From positions 186,001 through 250,000 of the forward strand of contig JAOARJ010000002.1 in assembly GCA_025210615.1 (NCBI GenBank): a DNA stretch of 64,000 nucleotides. The letters run 5' to 3'. Positions 22,102 to 32,476 of this stretch are shown one piece after another. Within the stretch, counting starts at the first letter, position 1. Each line of letters starts with the position of its first letter. The stretch comes from Candidatus Altimarinota bacterium. Its GTDB lineage: Bacteria; Patescibacteriota; Gracilibacteria; BD1-5; UBA6164. A program made the translations under genes and the position numbers. Below the pieces are notes generated by a model that searched no databases, was not told the DNA's origin, and was given only the letters and a program-made list of their open reading frames with translations.

Positions 22102-23037
22102 ATGAAAAAAACATTAATAATATCTGGACATCCTAATCTTTCAGAATCATTAGCCAATAAAATCATAATAAATAAGTTTAAAAAAGATGAAAATATTACA
22201 ATTCATGACTTAGCTGAAAAATACCCAGATTATAAAATAAATGTAGAAGTAGAACAAAAACTACTTCTTAAACACGATATAATCATCTTCCAATATCCTT
22301 TTTACTGGTACAATATGACAGGTATATTAAAAAAATGGTTTGATGATGTATTCACTTATTGATTCGCGTATGGCTCAACTGGTGATAAATTGAAATGAAA
22401 ACATTTTATCGTTTCTACAACGGTATGATGATGGGAACATTCTTACACTCCACTAAGTTTTAACCACTTCCCTATGGCGGAATTATTAAAACCGCTTGAA
22501 CAAACAGCTTACTTAGCACAAATGAAATGGGAAAAACCTATCGCAACTCATAGTATGGTCTATATTCCATGAGTTTATCATACAAAAAATGAGGTTACTA
22601 ATAGAGCCCTCGACCACGCTAACGGGTTATTACAAACTATTGAAAATATTAGAAATAAAAAACCAGTTGTAGAAAAATTTGTGAAAAATTGGTTCGCTTG
22701 ACTTGATATTCTAGAAGAAGATACATTTTTCTTGCCTTATATAAATGATGAATCTAATTTCACAATGTGAGAAGATAATTTCTCTTGAAAAGATTGATTT
22801 AAGGCTTGGTATAGTGAAATTCTAAAACTAATTAAACCAAATAATACGCATAATTTATCTAATATAGAAATTAAATCAAAAAATAATATTGATTTTGATA
22901 TTAGTTTTGAGGTTGAATTAATAGCCAAAACTCTAGATGATAAAGATTTTAATTTAAAAGCAAAAGAAAACTGGGAGATCAGTTTATGAGAAAATGACAC
23001 ACCTATAATAAAATCTTATACCGCTAAATCTTTGTAA
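22102..23037 (+). CDS. Flavodoxin-fold quinone reductase fused to an NTF2-like domain
   Basis: 311 residues. Residues 1 to about 195 are an NQO/KefF-type flavodoxin_2 domain: 'LIISGHPNLSESLANK' (FMN phosphate loop), 'DIIIFQYPFYWYNMTGILKKWFDDVFTYGFAYG' (the family's QFPLyWy...LKgwiDrv pattern) and 'TTVGGWEHSYTP'. Residues from about 200 ('EKFVKNWFAGLDILEEDTFLLPYI') are an NTF2/SnoaL-like domain related to those in the next three genes. I start at the internal MKKT because it fits the flavodoxin N-terminus. It probably reduces quinones or other electrophiles with FMN. Confidence 0.85.
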
Positions 23038-23039
23038 TT

Positions 23040-24005
23040 ATGAAAAAAAACATTATAATAGTATCTTTACTAATTATCTCATTTGGATGAATATATTATA
23101 GCTTTAAAATAAGCAATAATCCAGAATTAAATAAAACTCAAATCACTGAGAGAGCAAATGCTGATAATTCTAATCAAGAAAAAATAGAATTTAAAAAAGA
23201 TGATTTACATAAAGCCGCTCACACTTGAAATTTAGAAAGAGTAAAATTAATCTTAAAAGCCTGAGTTGATGTAGACGCCAGAGATTCATTCTGATGAACA
23301 GCTCTTCACGCAGCAATGTTTCAAGATAATCTCGAGATTATCAAAATATTAATAGAAGCTTGACTAGATATAAACGCTGAGGGGACTTCAAACAAATACA
23401 CTCCCCTTCATGATGCTGTTTGGGACAATAACCTAGAAGCTGTAAAAATATTAATTGAAGCCTGAGCTAATCAAAGCATAAAAAATAATCTATGACAAAC
23501 TCCTTATGAAAAAGCAAAAAGCGAAAATAAGACAGAAATAGTAAAATATTTAGATAGTATCAAAAATAATCCAAAAACAGAAAAAGTTAAAAAATATGAT
23601 GAAACAGCTAAAAATACTTATAGTGAGAATGATGTGAAAAGTTTTGTTTATAAATGGTTCGCTGGATTTGACCATCAAGCCGATATAAATGAATTCAAAA
23701 AACATTTAGACGCAGATAAAGTAGAAATGAACTTCCCTGATTTTCCGATTAGAAGTATAGCAGATTTCGAGAAATGGTATGGTTGAGTAAAAGATAGTAT
23801 CGCTTGGAATACACATAAACTTTCTAACCTGAAAGTAACTTGAAATGAAAAAAACTGATTCGACGTAAGTTTTGACATAAATTGGTTAGCCAAAACATAC
23901 GATAATGAAGAGTATGATACAAATATCCGCCAAGACTGGAAAATAAAAGTAGACGAAAATAGAAATTTTATAGTTTCTTATCACACTGCAAAAATAATTA
24001 AATAA
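23040..24005 (+). CDS. Exported ankyrin-repeat protein with C-terminal NTF2-like domain
   Basis: 321 residues: N-terminal hydrophobic anchor or signal ('NIIIVSLLIISFGGIYYSF'), three to four ankyrin repeats (about 58-165, e.g. 'DDLHKAAHTGNLERVKLILKAGVDVDARD', 'GGTALHAAMFQDNLEIIKILIEAG'), then an NTF2-like domain (about 205-320) starting 'VKSFVYKWFAGFDHQAD', near-identical at its start to the preceding protein's domain. ATG lies 2 bases after the upstream stop, so the two are coupled. The ankyrin part suggests protein binding outside the membrane, perhaps with the host cell (inference). Confidence 0.85.
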
Positions 24006-24030
24006 TAAATTAATTTTTAATAAAAATATT

Positions 24031-24531
24031 ATGGATAACTATAATAAAACTATAGAATACGAAACTTTAATGAAAGCTTTCCGCAGTCATAAATTCACAA
24101 AAAACGATATAAAAAGTTTTGTACATAAAGTATTCTCAATGTATGAAAGAGCGACTTGTGAAAACGAATATTTACCAGCTGAAGCTTTTGATAAAATTGT
24201 TGATGAAAATATTTATGTAGACTTTCCTGACTATAAAATTCGCAATAAAAAAGAGTTTATGGAGTGGTATAAATGGATTCACAGTGAGCTAAATTCTGAT
24301 GACCATGAAATTAAAAAAGTGAATGTCGAATATTTATCAAATTGAAAATATCAAGCGCAGTTTTTTGTGCGTTGGCGTGCGGATTTTAAAGATGGTCGTT
24401 ATACTGACTTGCTTGTTGAGCAACTTTGGATTATGCGTGAGGAGGAAGATAAAACCTTACCTATTATAGAGCATTATATCGTTGGACTCGCTAATAATAT
24501 TGACGCAAATACCTTTAAAAATATAAAATAA
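24031..24531 (+). CDS. Stand-alone NTF2-like (SnoaL-type) protein
   Basis: 166 residues, no signal peptide. 'IKSFVHKVFSMYERATCENEYLPAEAF' and 'IYVDFPDYKIRNKKEFMEWYKWIHSEL' align by eye with the NTF2-like domains of the two preceding genes. Unlike its neighbours it contains a single UGA ('SNGKYQ') and uses CGT/CGC arginines, so its codon use is mixed. Function unknown; NTF2 folds often form small-molecule pockets. Confidence 0.75.
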
Positions 24532-24568
24532 AATTTAATAAAATATTTTAAAATTTAAAAATTTAATT

Positions 24569-26572
24569 ATGAAAAGTACTAACTTTATTTTGCCATTAGT
24601 TTTGGCATGAGTAATAATAATTGCAGGGGCTACTTATATATTTAAAGATTGTAATATGGAAAAAAATAGTGCAGCTAATACTAGCGAAAAAGAGCAAATT
24701 ATCGCTAACGTTGATAATGTTTGAAGTTATGCGGATTTTCATAACTGGAACTGATTAAAAGACTTATTTGCTGATAACGTTATTCTGGACTATCAGTCGT
24801 TTACTGGACAGCCAGCTGAAACTCTTTCGCCAGATGAAATTATTTCAAGATGGGAATGATTTTTGCCAGGATTTGATATAACTCAACATAAAAATTCAAA
24901 TCATAAAATTACAAAAGATTGAGAAAATTATAAAGTAAAAACTGACGTAAGAGCGATTCATTCTATCAACTGAGTACACGGTTGAACAACTTGGATAGTT
25001 GATGGAAGCTATGATTTTGTATTAAATAAAGATTATAAAATCACAGCGATTAAACTAAATTTTGATAAAACAATCTGAAACAATAATTTACCTAATATCG
25101 CTTTAGGTAGAGCTAACTTTGATAAAGTTTCAGAGAGTCAAAAAGAAGAATTAGCAAAAATTAATAACAAAAATATTTGGCCTAAACCAGTTAATACAAC
25201 CTCAAGTGAACAAGAAAATAATCCAAATATAAAAGTTGTGCAAGACTTCTTTATTGCTTATGGAAAAAATGATTTAGATGGCATTAGAAAAGTAATGGCA
25301 GCGGACGTAGAATGGTATATCCCTTGAAAACATAAATTATCAGGAACTAAAAAATGAATAGATGAAGTTGTAGGATTCTTTAAACTACTTCAAAAAGCAA
25401 AATTTATGGCGCAGCCGATGATACTGGCTGCTAATGATAATTATGTAATTGACGCACATAGAGGGTGGAGCAATACTGGAGAAAATGATATAGATATGAA
25501 CTGGGCTCTTCTTTATAAAATAGAAGATGGAAAAATAAAGCAAGTTCAAAATTTCTCAGCAGATTCATATTCGGCAGATAAATTCTTTGATAGCGTTTAT
25601 ACTTATGAAGATGCGTGAGAAATTAGAACAGAACTAAAAACTAATAATAAATTAACTAAAAATACTATGGAAACAATAACTTTTGATTCAAATGGAGATA
25701 AGTTAGTTTGAAACTTATATTTCCCAGAAAACTATAATAAAACAAAAAAATATCCAGCAATCGTTGTAGTTTGAAGCTGGACAACAGTCAAGGAACAAAT
25801 GGCCTGAACTTACGCTGATAAATTCTCAAAAGAAGGTTATATAACTTTAGCTTTTGATGCGAGAGGATACTGAGAAAGTGAATGAGAACCTAGATTTTAT
25901 GAATCACCAGATAAAAAAGTCGAAGATATAAATAACGCCGTTTCTTACTTAAAATCAAGAAATGATGTAGAAAAAATCTGAGCATTCTGAGTATGTGCTG
26001 GTTCTGGATATGTACTAGTAGCTTCTAGTGAAAACTCTGATATAGAAGTAGTTTGAACTGCTGCCTCTTGGATTCATGACGGTGAAGCTGTTAAATTATT
26101 CTACGGAGGAGAAGAAGGAGTTCAAGAAAAAATTACTGCAGCGCAAAATGCTAAGAAAAAATTCGCAGAAACTTGAGAAATGGATTACATAAAAACTATC
26201 TCTACAACTGATACAACTGCAGCTATGTACGGACCATTTGATTATTATTTAAATCCGCAAAGAGGTGGAATCCCTGAATGGAGTGATGATAAATTTGCTG
26301 TTGCTTCTTGGGAAGATTGGTTAACTTTTGACCCAAATCCAACTGCTAAAAATTTAAACAAACCTACAATAATGGTTCATTCTGATGGAGCTGTATTATC
26401 TGATTACACTAGAAGCTACTTTGAAAATATTACTACTAGTGATAAAAAATTAGTTTGGCTTGATACTGAGCTAGATTCTCCTATGCATCAATTCTATTTC
26501 TATGATCAAGATGCTGAAGTAAATAGAAGTATTGAAGAAATTTCTAACTTCTTTAATCAAAGATTAAAATAA
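24569..26572 (+). CDS. Exported protein: two NTF2-like domains plus dienelactone-hydrolase-type domain
   Basis: 667 residues. Signal or anchor at about 5-25 with a possible lipobox-like Cys ('FKDCNMEKN'), a first NTF2-like domain (about 45-185), a second SnoaL domain (about 220-350, 'IKVVQDFFIAYGKNDLDGIRKVMAADVEW'), then an alpha/beta hydrolase (about 370-667). The nucleophile elbow is 'IGAFGVCAGSGYVL', giving Cys rather than Ser, as in dienelactone hydrolases; the general acid is near 'IMVHSDGAV' and the His in 'SPMHQFYFYDQ'. It is the fourth consecutive gene with this NTF2 domain type. Substrate unknown. Confidence 0.82.
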
Positions 26573-26599
26573 AATAATTTAATTAATCATTATAAAAAT

Positions 26600-27199
26600 G
26601 TGAAAAAAGTTTTAGTAATAGGTGCTACTGGCCTAATTTGAAAAAATATTGTAAAATTACTAGAAGGAAAATTTGAAATAATTTCAGCTTCTTATAGTAA
26701 ATGAGATTATAAAGTCGATATCTCTAACCCTGAATCTATAAAGCAATTATTTAAAAAGGTCGGAAATGTAGATTATGTAATATGCACTGCTGGAGTAGCT
26801 AATTTTGCCAACTGGGAAGAATCAACTGATAAAGAATGGGACTTCAGTATCAAAAATAAGATGATGGGACAAATAAATATTGCTCGTTATGGTGAAGAAT
26901 ATATCAATAAATGAGGTTCTATCGTATTAACTTCATGATTATTAGCACAAAATCCTATGAAATGAAGTTTTATGGTCACAGTTGTTAATTCTGCAGTAGA
27001 AGCTTTCGTTAGAGCGTCCGAAGTTGAAATTTCTGAAGATATAAGAATAAACGCTGTTTCGCCAGGTTGGGTAAAAGAAACTATGGAAGCTATGGGTATG
27101 GAATCTTCTTCTTGAATACCTGCTATTGAAGTAGCAAAAATCTATGTCAACCAAATGGAAAACTGAAAATCTTGAAGCATCGCTATTGCATCTAAATAA
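26600..27199 (+). CDS. Short-chain dehydrogenase
   Basis: 199 residues, GTG start. The nearby ATG at 26598 is out of frame and soon meets TAG. 'KKVLVIGATGLIGKNIVKLL' is the NAD(P) loop; 'DYVICTAGVANF' is the NAG-like motif; 'SIVLTSGLLA...GSFMVTVVNSAVEAFVRASEVE' lacks the YxxxK pair (Val-Val-Asn where Tyr-x-x-x-Lys is expected); 'INAVSPGWVKE' follows. The missing Tyr/Lys is also seen in the short SDRs related to PA4079/YdfG-like proteins, so activity is uncertain. It belongs to the 22-27 kb cluster. Confidence 0.8.
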
Positions 27200-27209
27200 A
27201 ATATAAATC

Positions 27210-27237
27210 TTGACTAAAAAGATTAAATAATTATAAA
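27210..27237 (+). promoter_or_regulatory. Promoter for the MarR gene
   Basis: TTGACT (27210-27215), 16 bases, TATAAA (27232-27237), 26 bases before the ATG. Confidence 0.5.
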
Positions 27238-27263
27238 TAGAGTAATATTAAATACTTAAAATT

Positions 27264-27707
27264 ATGACAAAAAAACTTAACGAATATTTTGATTGTTGTT
27301 TATTCTTTTCAACAAATTCTTTAGCCAGAAATATAAATAGAATCTCTGAAAATGAATTTTGATTGATTTGATTAAGCTCATCTTATGCTTTCCTTCTTAT
27401 GCTTGTAAATGAAAGAGGAACTCTTTCAACATGAGAAATTTCAAAGGCTATGAATATGGATTCTTCAACTATAACTCGTTTTATTGATAAACTCATTCTT
27501 CAAGGTTTTTTAAATAAAGAAACTGAAGGCAGAAAAACCAAAATAACTCTTACTAAAAAATGAGAAAAAATCCAAACTGATATTCAAAAAGCCTGGATGA
27601 GAGTTTTTCAAAAATATAAAGAAGTTTTATGAGAAGAATTGAGTGATGCCCTAACTAAAAACACATCTCTAGCAAATGCTAAATTTACAAATTTAAACTC
27701 AAAATAA
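27264..27707 (+). CDS. MarR-family regulator
   Basis: 147 residues with the MarR winged helix: 'SSYAFLLMLVNERGTLSTGEISKAMNMDSSTITRFIDKLILQGFLNKETEGRKTKITLTKKGEKI'. It follows the NTF2/reductase cluster and has its own promoter and terminator. It may control the cluster in response to an electrophile or phenolic compound, as many MarR proteins do (inference). Confidence 0.85.
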
Positions 27708-27732
27708 CCCCTTAAAATAAGGGTTATTTTCT
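27701..27732 (+). terminator. Terminator after the MarR gene
   Basis: AAAATAACCC, loop, GGGTTATTTT, then a T-rich run. The gap from here to 28125 (about 390 bases) holds the repeat at 27749 and no gene I can support. Confidence 0.75.
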
Positions 27733-27748
27733 ATTATTTTTTTCTAGC

Positions 27749-27790
27749 GGACTTCGTAAAATTCCATTTAAACTTATTATTAAGTAACGA
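27749..27790 (+). repeat. Dispersed repeat, copy 1 (decayed ORF fragment)
   Basis: GGACTTCGTAAAAT followed by TTTAAACTTATTATTAA is shared with 39908-39943, with a few changes between. Here it translates as 'GLRKIPFKLIIK' then TAA, whereas copy 2 stays open. A remnant of a duplicated small gene or mobile element. Confidence 0.5.
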
Positions 27791-28125
27791 AGAATAATTT
27801 TTTATGAACCAAATCATCAAACTATTATAATAATTATTATATCTTAAAAATTTATATCAATAATATTCTAATATCTTTTGTCTTTCTATATCTTATTCTA
27901 TTCTATAATTCTCAATTATGTTTATTAATATTTTTATTTTCTGTATTAAAATAATATTCAAATTCATCATATTATATTCTATGATAAATAATTTTATGTT
28001 ATCTCATTTTTTTATACTACAAAAAAGTCTACTCTACAAGAAGGTATATCACAATCATTTATTTGTTTTAAATAATCCTCTATCGGAAATTGTGGATTTA
28101 AATCTCAATAAATTCTAACCTAAAA

Positions 28126-29478
28126 TTAAGATTTAGAAATTTCAGGAGTTTTCACAAAAATTTTTTTATAATAAAAAGCTAATATACTGATGGATATCAA
28201 AAATTCTGAAATTGGCAATATAGTCCATATATATTCGTTCGGTAGTACCAAAGGAACAAATAATGCAATAGGAATTAATATAATAATTGACCTTAGTGTG
28301 TTAACTATCATCGCGTCTTTTATTTTTTCTACAGATTGAAAATATGAAGCTAAAAGTGAATTAAATCCAATAAAAACAAATCCAACCATATATATTAATA
28401 ATGCCTTTCTTGTCATACTAAACAAAGGAGAACTAATATCTTCTGTCGTAAATAATCCTATAACTTGATCTGAAAAAAAGAAAAGCCCCATACATAGTAC
28501 TATTGCGATAATTAAACTATTTTTTATCCCTAAAGTTAAAGTATTTTTTATTCTTAATTCTTCACTTTGACCATGATTAAAACTAATTATTGGCTGTATT
28601 CATTGAGCAATACCATTTAATGCCATACCAATAAACATCGAAATACTGGCCACAATTGCATAAGCGCTAATCCCCAATGTTCCATAAGCTTGACTAGCTG
28701 TAATATTCATTAAAAACATAGAAATAGGCAGAAATATATTTCAAATCATTATAGGAATTGTATTTATAAAAATTTTCTTATATTCTTTAAATTCAAAATT
28801 AGGTTTAGATATTCTAAGATTTCCCTTCTTTAAAATAAAATGAAATGATAGAATAATTACTGCTATAACTTGAGATAAACCTGTAGCAATAGCCGCTCCT
28901 GTAAGACCCCAATCAAATCCAAAGATAAATAACGCATCTAAAGGAATATTAATTAAACTACTTACTATTATTGCTACCATCGCAAGATTTGGATTACCAT
29001 CATTTCTAATAATGCTTGATAATGTAGCTTGCATCGTGAAGAAAAAAAGGAAATATAAGATAATTGATAAATACCTTATAACCATATCAAAAGTTTCAGG
29101 AGTTGCTCAAAGCAAGGTAGCAATTTGACTAGAAAAAACTAATCCTAAACCAGTAAATACAAGCGAAATAACAGCGTTAATTAATAATATATTTGTAAAA
29201 GTATTATTTGCTTTTACATATTTCTTTTTACTTAAATATATTGAAATAATAATTGAAGCTCCGATTGCCAAAGACATAGTTATTGAATTCACTATAACCA
29301 TAATAGGGATAGTCAAATTTACTGCACCAAGAGCCTCACTACCAACTCCCCTTCCAATAAAAATCGCATCAACTATAAAATAAACTGACATAATAACCAT
29401 CATCGTCATTGATGGAATCGCGTATTTCCAAAATAAAGACTTTATATCTTTTTCTAATAATTCTTTTGTTTTTTTCAT
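28126..29478 (-). CDS. MATE-family multidrug efflux transporter
   Basis: 450 residues with twelve predicted helices. N-terminus 'LEKDIKSLFWKYAIPSMTMMVIMSVYFIVDAIFIGRGVGSEALGAVNLTIPI' is the classic MATE start, and the central 'SSIIRNDGNPNLAMVAIIVSSLINIPLDALFIFGFDWGLTGAAIATGLSQ' is diagnostic. By hand count only about 3 of 26 glycines are UGA, the reverse of neighbouring genes. That points to recent transfer from a standard-code donor. It is 11 bases downstream of a MarR gene that itself contains no UGA. Confidence 0.92.
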
Positions 29479-29489
29479 TTTTATATAAC

Positions 29490-29909
29490 TTAAATTGTAA
29501 TTTTGTTAATATATTTTGAGATAATTTTTACTGCTTTAGTAAATTCCTCTTTTTCTTCAGGAGAAAACGAAGACATTATTGAAGCAAAATACTTATCCCA
29601 ATCCTCTTTTATTGCTTTTATGGCCTTATTTCCCTTTTCTGTAATTAATAAATGTAATACTCTTTGGTCTGTTTCTGAAGGTTTTTTTATAATATACTTT
29701 ATCTCAATAAGATGCCTAATTGAACGCGTAAAAGAGCTTTTTTCTAGTGCAACTTCTTTACTAATTTCTGACATCGTCTTATTATCTAAGGAATCCATAA
29801 TCATAAGAATTTTGGCTTGTGTTTTGTTAATATTAAGATTTAGATGCGAAATATTATGTTCATAAAATAATTTCTTTACAAATTTAGGAAAATCTTTTAA
29901 TTCTTTCAT
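29490..29909 (-). CDS. MarR-family regulator of the MATE exporter
   Basis: 139 residues, readable in either code because it contains no UGA. Winged helix 'TQAKILMIMDSLDNKTMSEISKEVALEKSSFTRSIRHLIEIKYIIKKPSETDQRVLHLLITEKGNKAI' is typical MarR. It is co-transcribed with the MATE gene and preceded by a perfect palindrome over its promoter. Confidence 0.9.
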   Translation of the reverse strand: MKELKDFPKFVKKLFYEHNISHLNLNINKTQAKILMIMDSLDNKTMSEISKEVALEKSSFTRSIRHLIEIKYIIKKPSETDQRVLHLLITEKGNKAIKAIKEDWDKYFASIMSSFSPEEKEEFTKAVKIISKYINKITI

Positions 29910-29923
29910 TTTCTATAAAATTA

Positions 29924-29937
29924 GTTGTATTTACAAC
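29924..29937. promoter_or_regulatory. MarR operator palindrome
   Basis: GTTGTA-TT-TACAAC, perfect 14-base palindrome, 15 bases before the MarR ATG. On the minus strand a TTGACA (29973-29968) with TATTAT 16 bases downstream precedes it, so bound MarR would block initiation. Confidence 0.65.
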
Positions 29938-30000
29938 AAATATAATATAAAAATAAAATAATATGTCAAAATATTTTTGTACTTTTTTTCTATTAAATCA

Positions 30001-30135
30001 ACTAATAAGACTTTTAAAAAACTAAACATAAATTTTGCTAAAAAAAAATATTTAGAAAAAGACTTAGAGACCCAAAAATAATTTTTATCTGAAATTAAGA
30101 ATTTTATAAATAAAATTAAAAAATACTCACTTTAA
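30001..30135 (+). pseudogene. Decayed 3' fragment of an M3 peptidase paralogue
   Basis: Translating from 30004 gives 'NKTFKKLNINFAKKKYLEKD', then LETQK, then TAA at 30079, then 'FLSEIKNFINKIKKY'. It aligns without gaps to the last residues of the PepF-like protein at 6061-8124 ('NESLKKLGIDLTKKDYLEKN...'), with a Glu codon mutated to TAA. The same hairpin follows both. The rest of the gene is gone. The surrounding gap (29938-30338) shows nothing else certain. Confidence 0.75.
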
Positions 30136-30155
30136 TTAGTGAGTTTTATTTTTTT
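30125..30155 (+). terminator. Terminator left over from the decayed peptidase copy
   Basis: ACTCACT, TTAATT loop, AGTGAGT then TTTATTTTTTT. It mirrors the hairpin at 8131-8160. Confidence 0.7.
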
Positions 30156-30338
30156 AGTTACTACTGAGTTAAACTAAGACCTTTTTATAAAAAATAAGTT
30201 TGTTTTTCGGTTGGCTTTGTAATCAAACAAAACCTCCTAAAACTTTAATTCGTAAACTTCTTGGTGGACTTTAGCTCATCAGTAAATTTAAAATTATTTA
30301 TTAAAATAGCTTATATTAAGATAATATTAAGATTATTC

Positions 30339-32285
30339 TTACAATTTAATCTTTTTAATAAAATCTAAAGTTTCTTGTAATTTGTTTTCATAATCTTTTT
30401 CTTCGCTATCAAAAGTACTCATTATAGAATAAACTTTATTTCAATCTTCAAATATTGATAAAATAAGATTATAATTTTCAATAATAATTCTTGTATAATT
30501 TTTTCCAGAATTAGTTTTTACTTTCTCTACCTTAATTTTTCAATCTACTGATTTTAATAATCATACAGTATGGTAAGATATTAATTTATTAATTTCTTGT
30601 TTATCACTTTCTGAGTCTATATTTTTAGCAATATTTTTTATATTATCACTCATTAAATCTAGAGCGTAATGGTAAGAATAATTTTTTAACGTATTTTTTA
30701 AATCTGCAATATGAAGACTAATTCTTTGGTTATCATCTTCATCTAAATTATCACTAACTTTATATAATTTTCCTGAAGAAAATTTTGCGTCAAATCTAAG
30801 ATTACCAAATTTTATTTCATTATCTCTAAAGTCATCTTGAGCAAAACTTGTATTATTTAAAATTGTTTTATTAAAGCTTTTAGCTGCGTTTAATCCTCTA
30901 CTTTCAGCATAAGTAATCATCATAACAACACTTGATTCTCAAGCTTTATAATGGACAATTCTATAATCTCCAGACGGTAATTTAATTATACATTCTCTTT
31001 GATTGCTAGAAATAGTTTTACAATTTGATTTTAAAATTTTATCATTAGATCCTAATGCGTCGTTAAATTTTTTAATTTTTTCTTTAACTTCTTTTCTTTG
31101 TTCATCTGTCGTAGTTTTTACTAGGATTTTTTGAATATTAATTTCACTTTTAAATCCTTTATCAGAAGAATAAGCTATATAATCAGTATATTTACCTTTC
31201 TGGAAATCAAATTGACCTTCGCTTAAAATTTTAAATAAATTAGAAATTCTTGTAGCTTTATCATTGTAATCTGTCTTTTTACCATGAATATAATCGTATT
31301 CTGTTTTAAGACAATCTATTAATTTACTAAGCATATTTGGGTTAGATTTTGTTTTACTAGCATTGTCTTTAATAAATTTTTCGATTTCATTTATGTTAAC
31401 CACTTTTTGTCAGTCTATAAGTACTCATAATACTTGTCCTTCATTTTCATCAAATAAAATTCATCCTGAACTTGCTTTATCTACAGAAGAAAGAATTTTA
31501 TAATTATCCCCTGACTTAGCAGCGTTTAATTCTTTTCTTTTTAAATTTTCATATTCTTTGGAAGTATAAGAATATAATGCTAAATCAGCATCAGATAATT
31601 TCCCTGTAAATTTTTTATAATCTGGAGAAATTTTTACTGCCTTATTATCAACATCTTTGTCCATAATTTTTACTAAAGCCAAATCTCAGCTAGTATGTAC
31701 AACTTTTCAAATAAATTTGCAATGAAGAAGACTATAAAAGTCGCTGCTTTGACAAACATTAATATAATCATAAGTTTTTCCAGATTCATCAGTAACGCTA
31801 TCTTTACTAGCGACTAATAAGTTTTCTCCAACTAAAAATGCTCAAGAGATTTCTTTTTTAATAAAACTATCATTTTTATCATCGAAATCATAAGTTTTTA
31901 ACTTAAACACATGGTTTTCATCTCTTAATATTTTTCAAGTATTAATCACATCAAATTTTTTCTCTACTCATTTTTCTACTTCAATTAATAATCATAATCT
32001 AATATATTTTAGAACTTGAAGTGTTCAATTCATATTTTCTGATACTTTTTTTCATTTGAATCTTTGTTCAAATAATTTCACTTTTTCAATAATAAATTTT
32101 AATTCATCATTATTATATTTCTTAGTTAAAATAGAAATATAGTTATCCCCTGCTTTTACATAAGCTTGATGCATTTCTTTCTTAGTATTAGCGAAATCTT
32201 CTTTTAAATCAGCTGCTGCGACATTCATAGAAGTAATAGCTAATATAAAGCTAAGAATTAAGATAATTGTTTTTTTCATAGTCAT
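30339..32285 (-). CDS. Exported trypsin-like protein lacking the catalytic histidine
   Basis: 648 residues. Signal peptide 'KKTIILILSFILAITSMNVAAAD'. The core looks like a chymotrypsin-fold protease: 'GAFLVGENLLVASKDSV' where family members have 'GFLV...LTNxHVV', 'SGDLALVKI' (Asp at about 201) and 'DKASSGGILFDENEGQVLGVLI' (GxSGG-like, Ser at about 272-273). The expected His is Asp or Lys in the 'SKDSV' segment, so the triad appears broken. The C-terminal about 350 residues are Lys/Asn-rich and unrecognised. It may be a pseudo-protease binding peptides outside the cell. It is divergent from the gene at 32477. Confidence 0.65.
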
Positions 32286-32409
32286 ATTAATTAATTTATA
32301 AATAAATAATTTAAAAGTTAAGTTGCACGCATATTATACTTCAATGAGACATATTTGTCAAATAAAAATAATATTTTTCTCACTCAAGACAAAAATATTA
32401 TAAAAAAGT

Positions 32410-32437
32410 TTGACTTTGGAACTTTTAATGATACAAT
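32410..32437 (+). promoter_or_regulatory. Promoter for the ABC membrane-domain gene
   Basis: TTGACT (32410-32415), 16 bases, TACAAT (32432-32437), 39 bases before the ATG. Confidence 0.5.
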
Positions 32438-32476
32438 ATTGTCGCATTTAATTTTATAATGTAATGTTAAGTTGTA

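Noticed and set aside
26598-26600. ATG as start of the SDR at 26.6 kb
   Set aside because: That frame meets TAG after four codons; GTG at 26600 opens the SDR frame.
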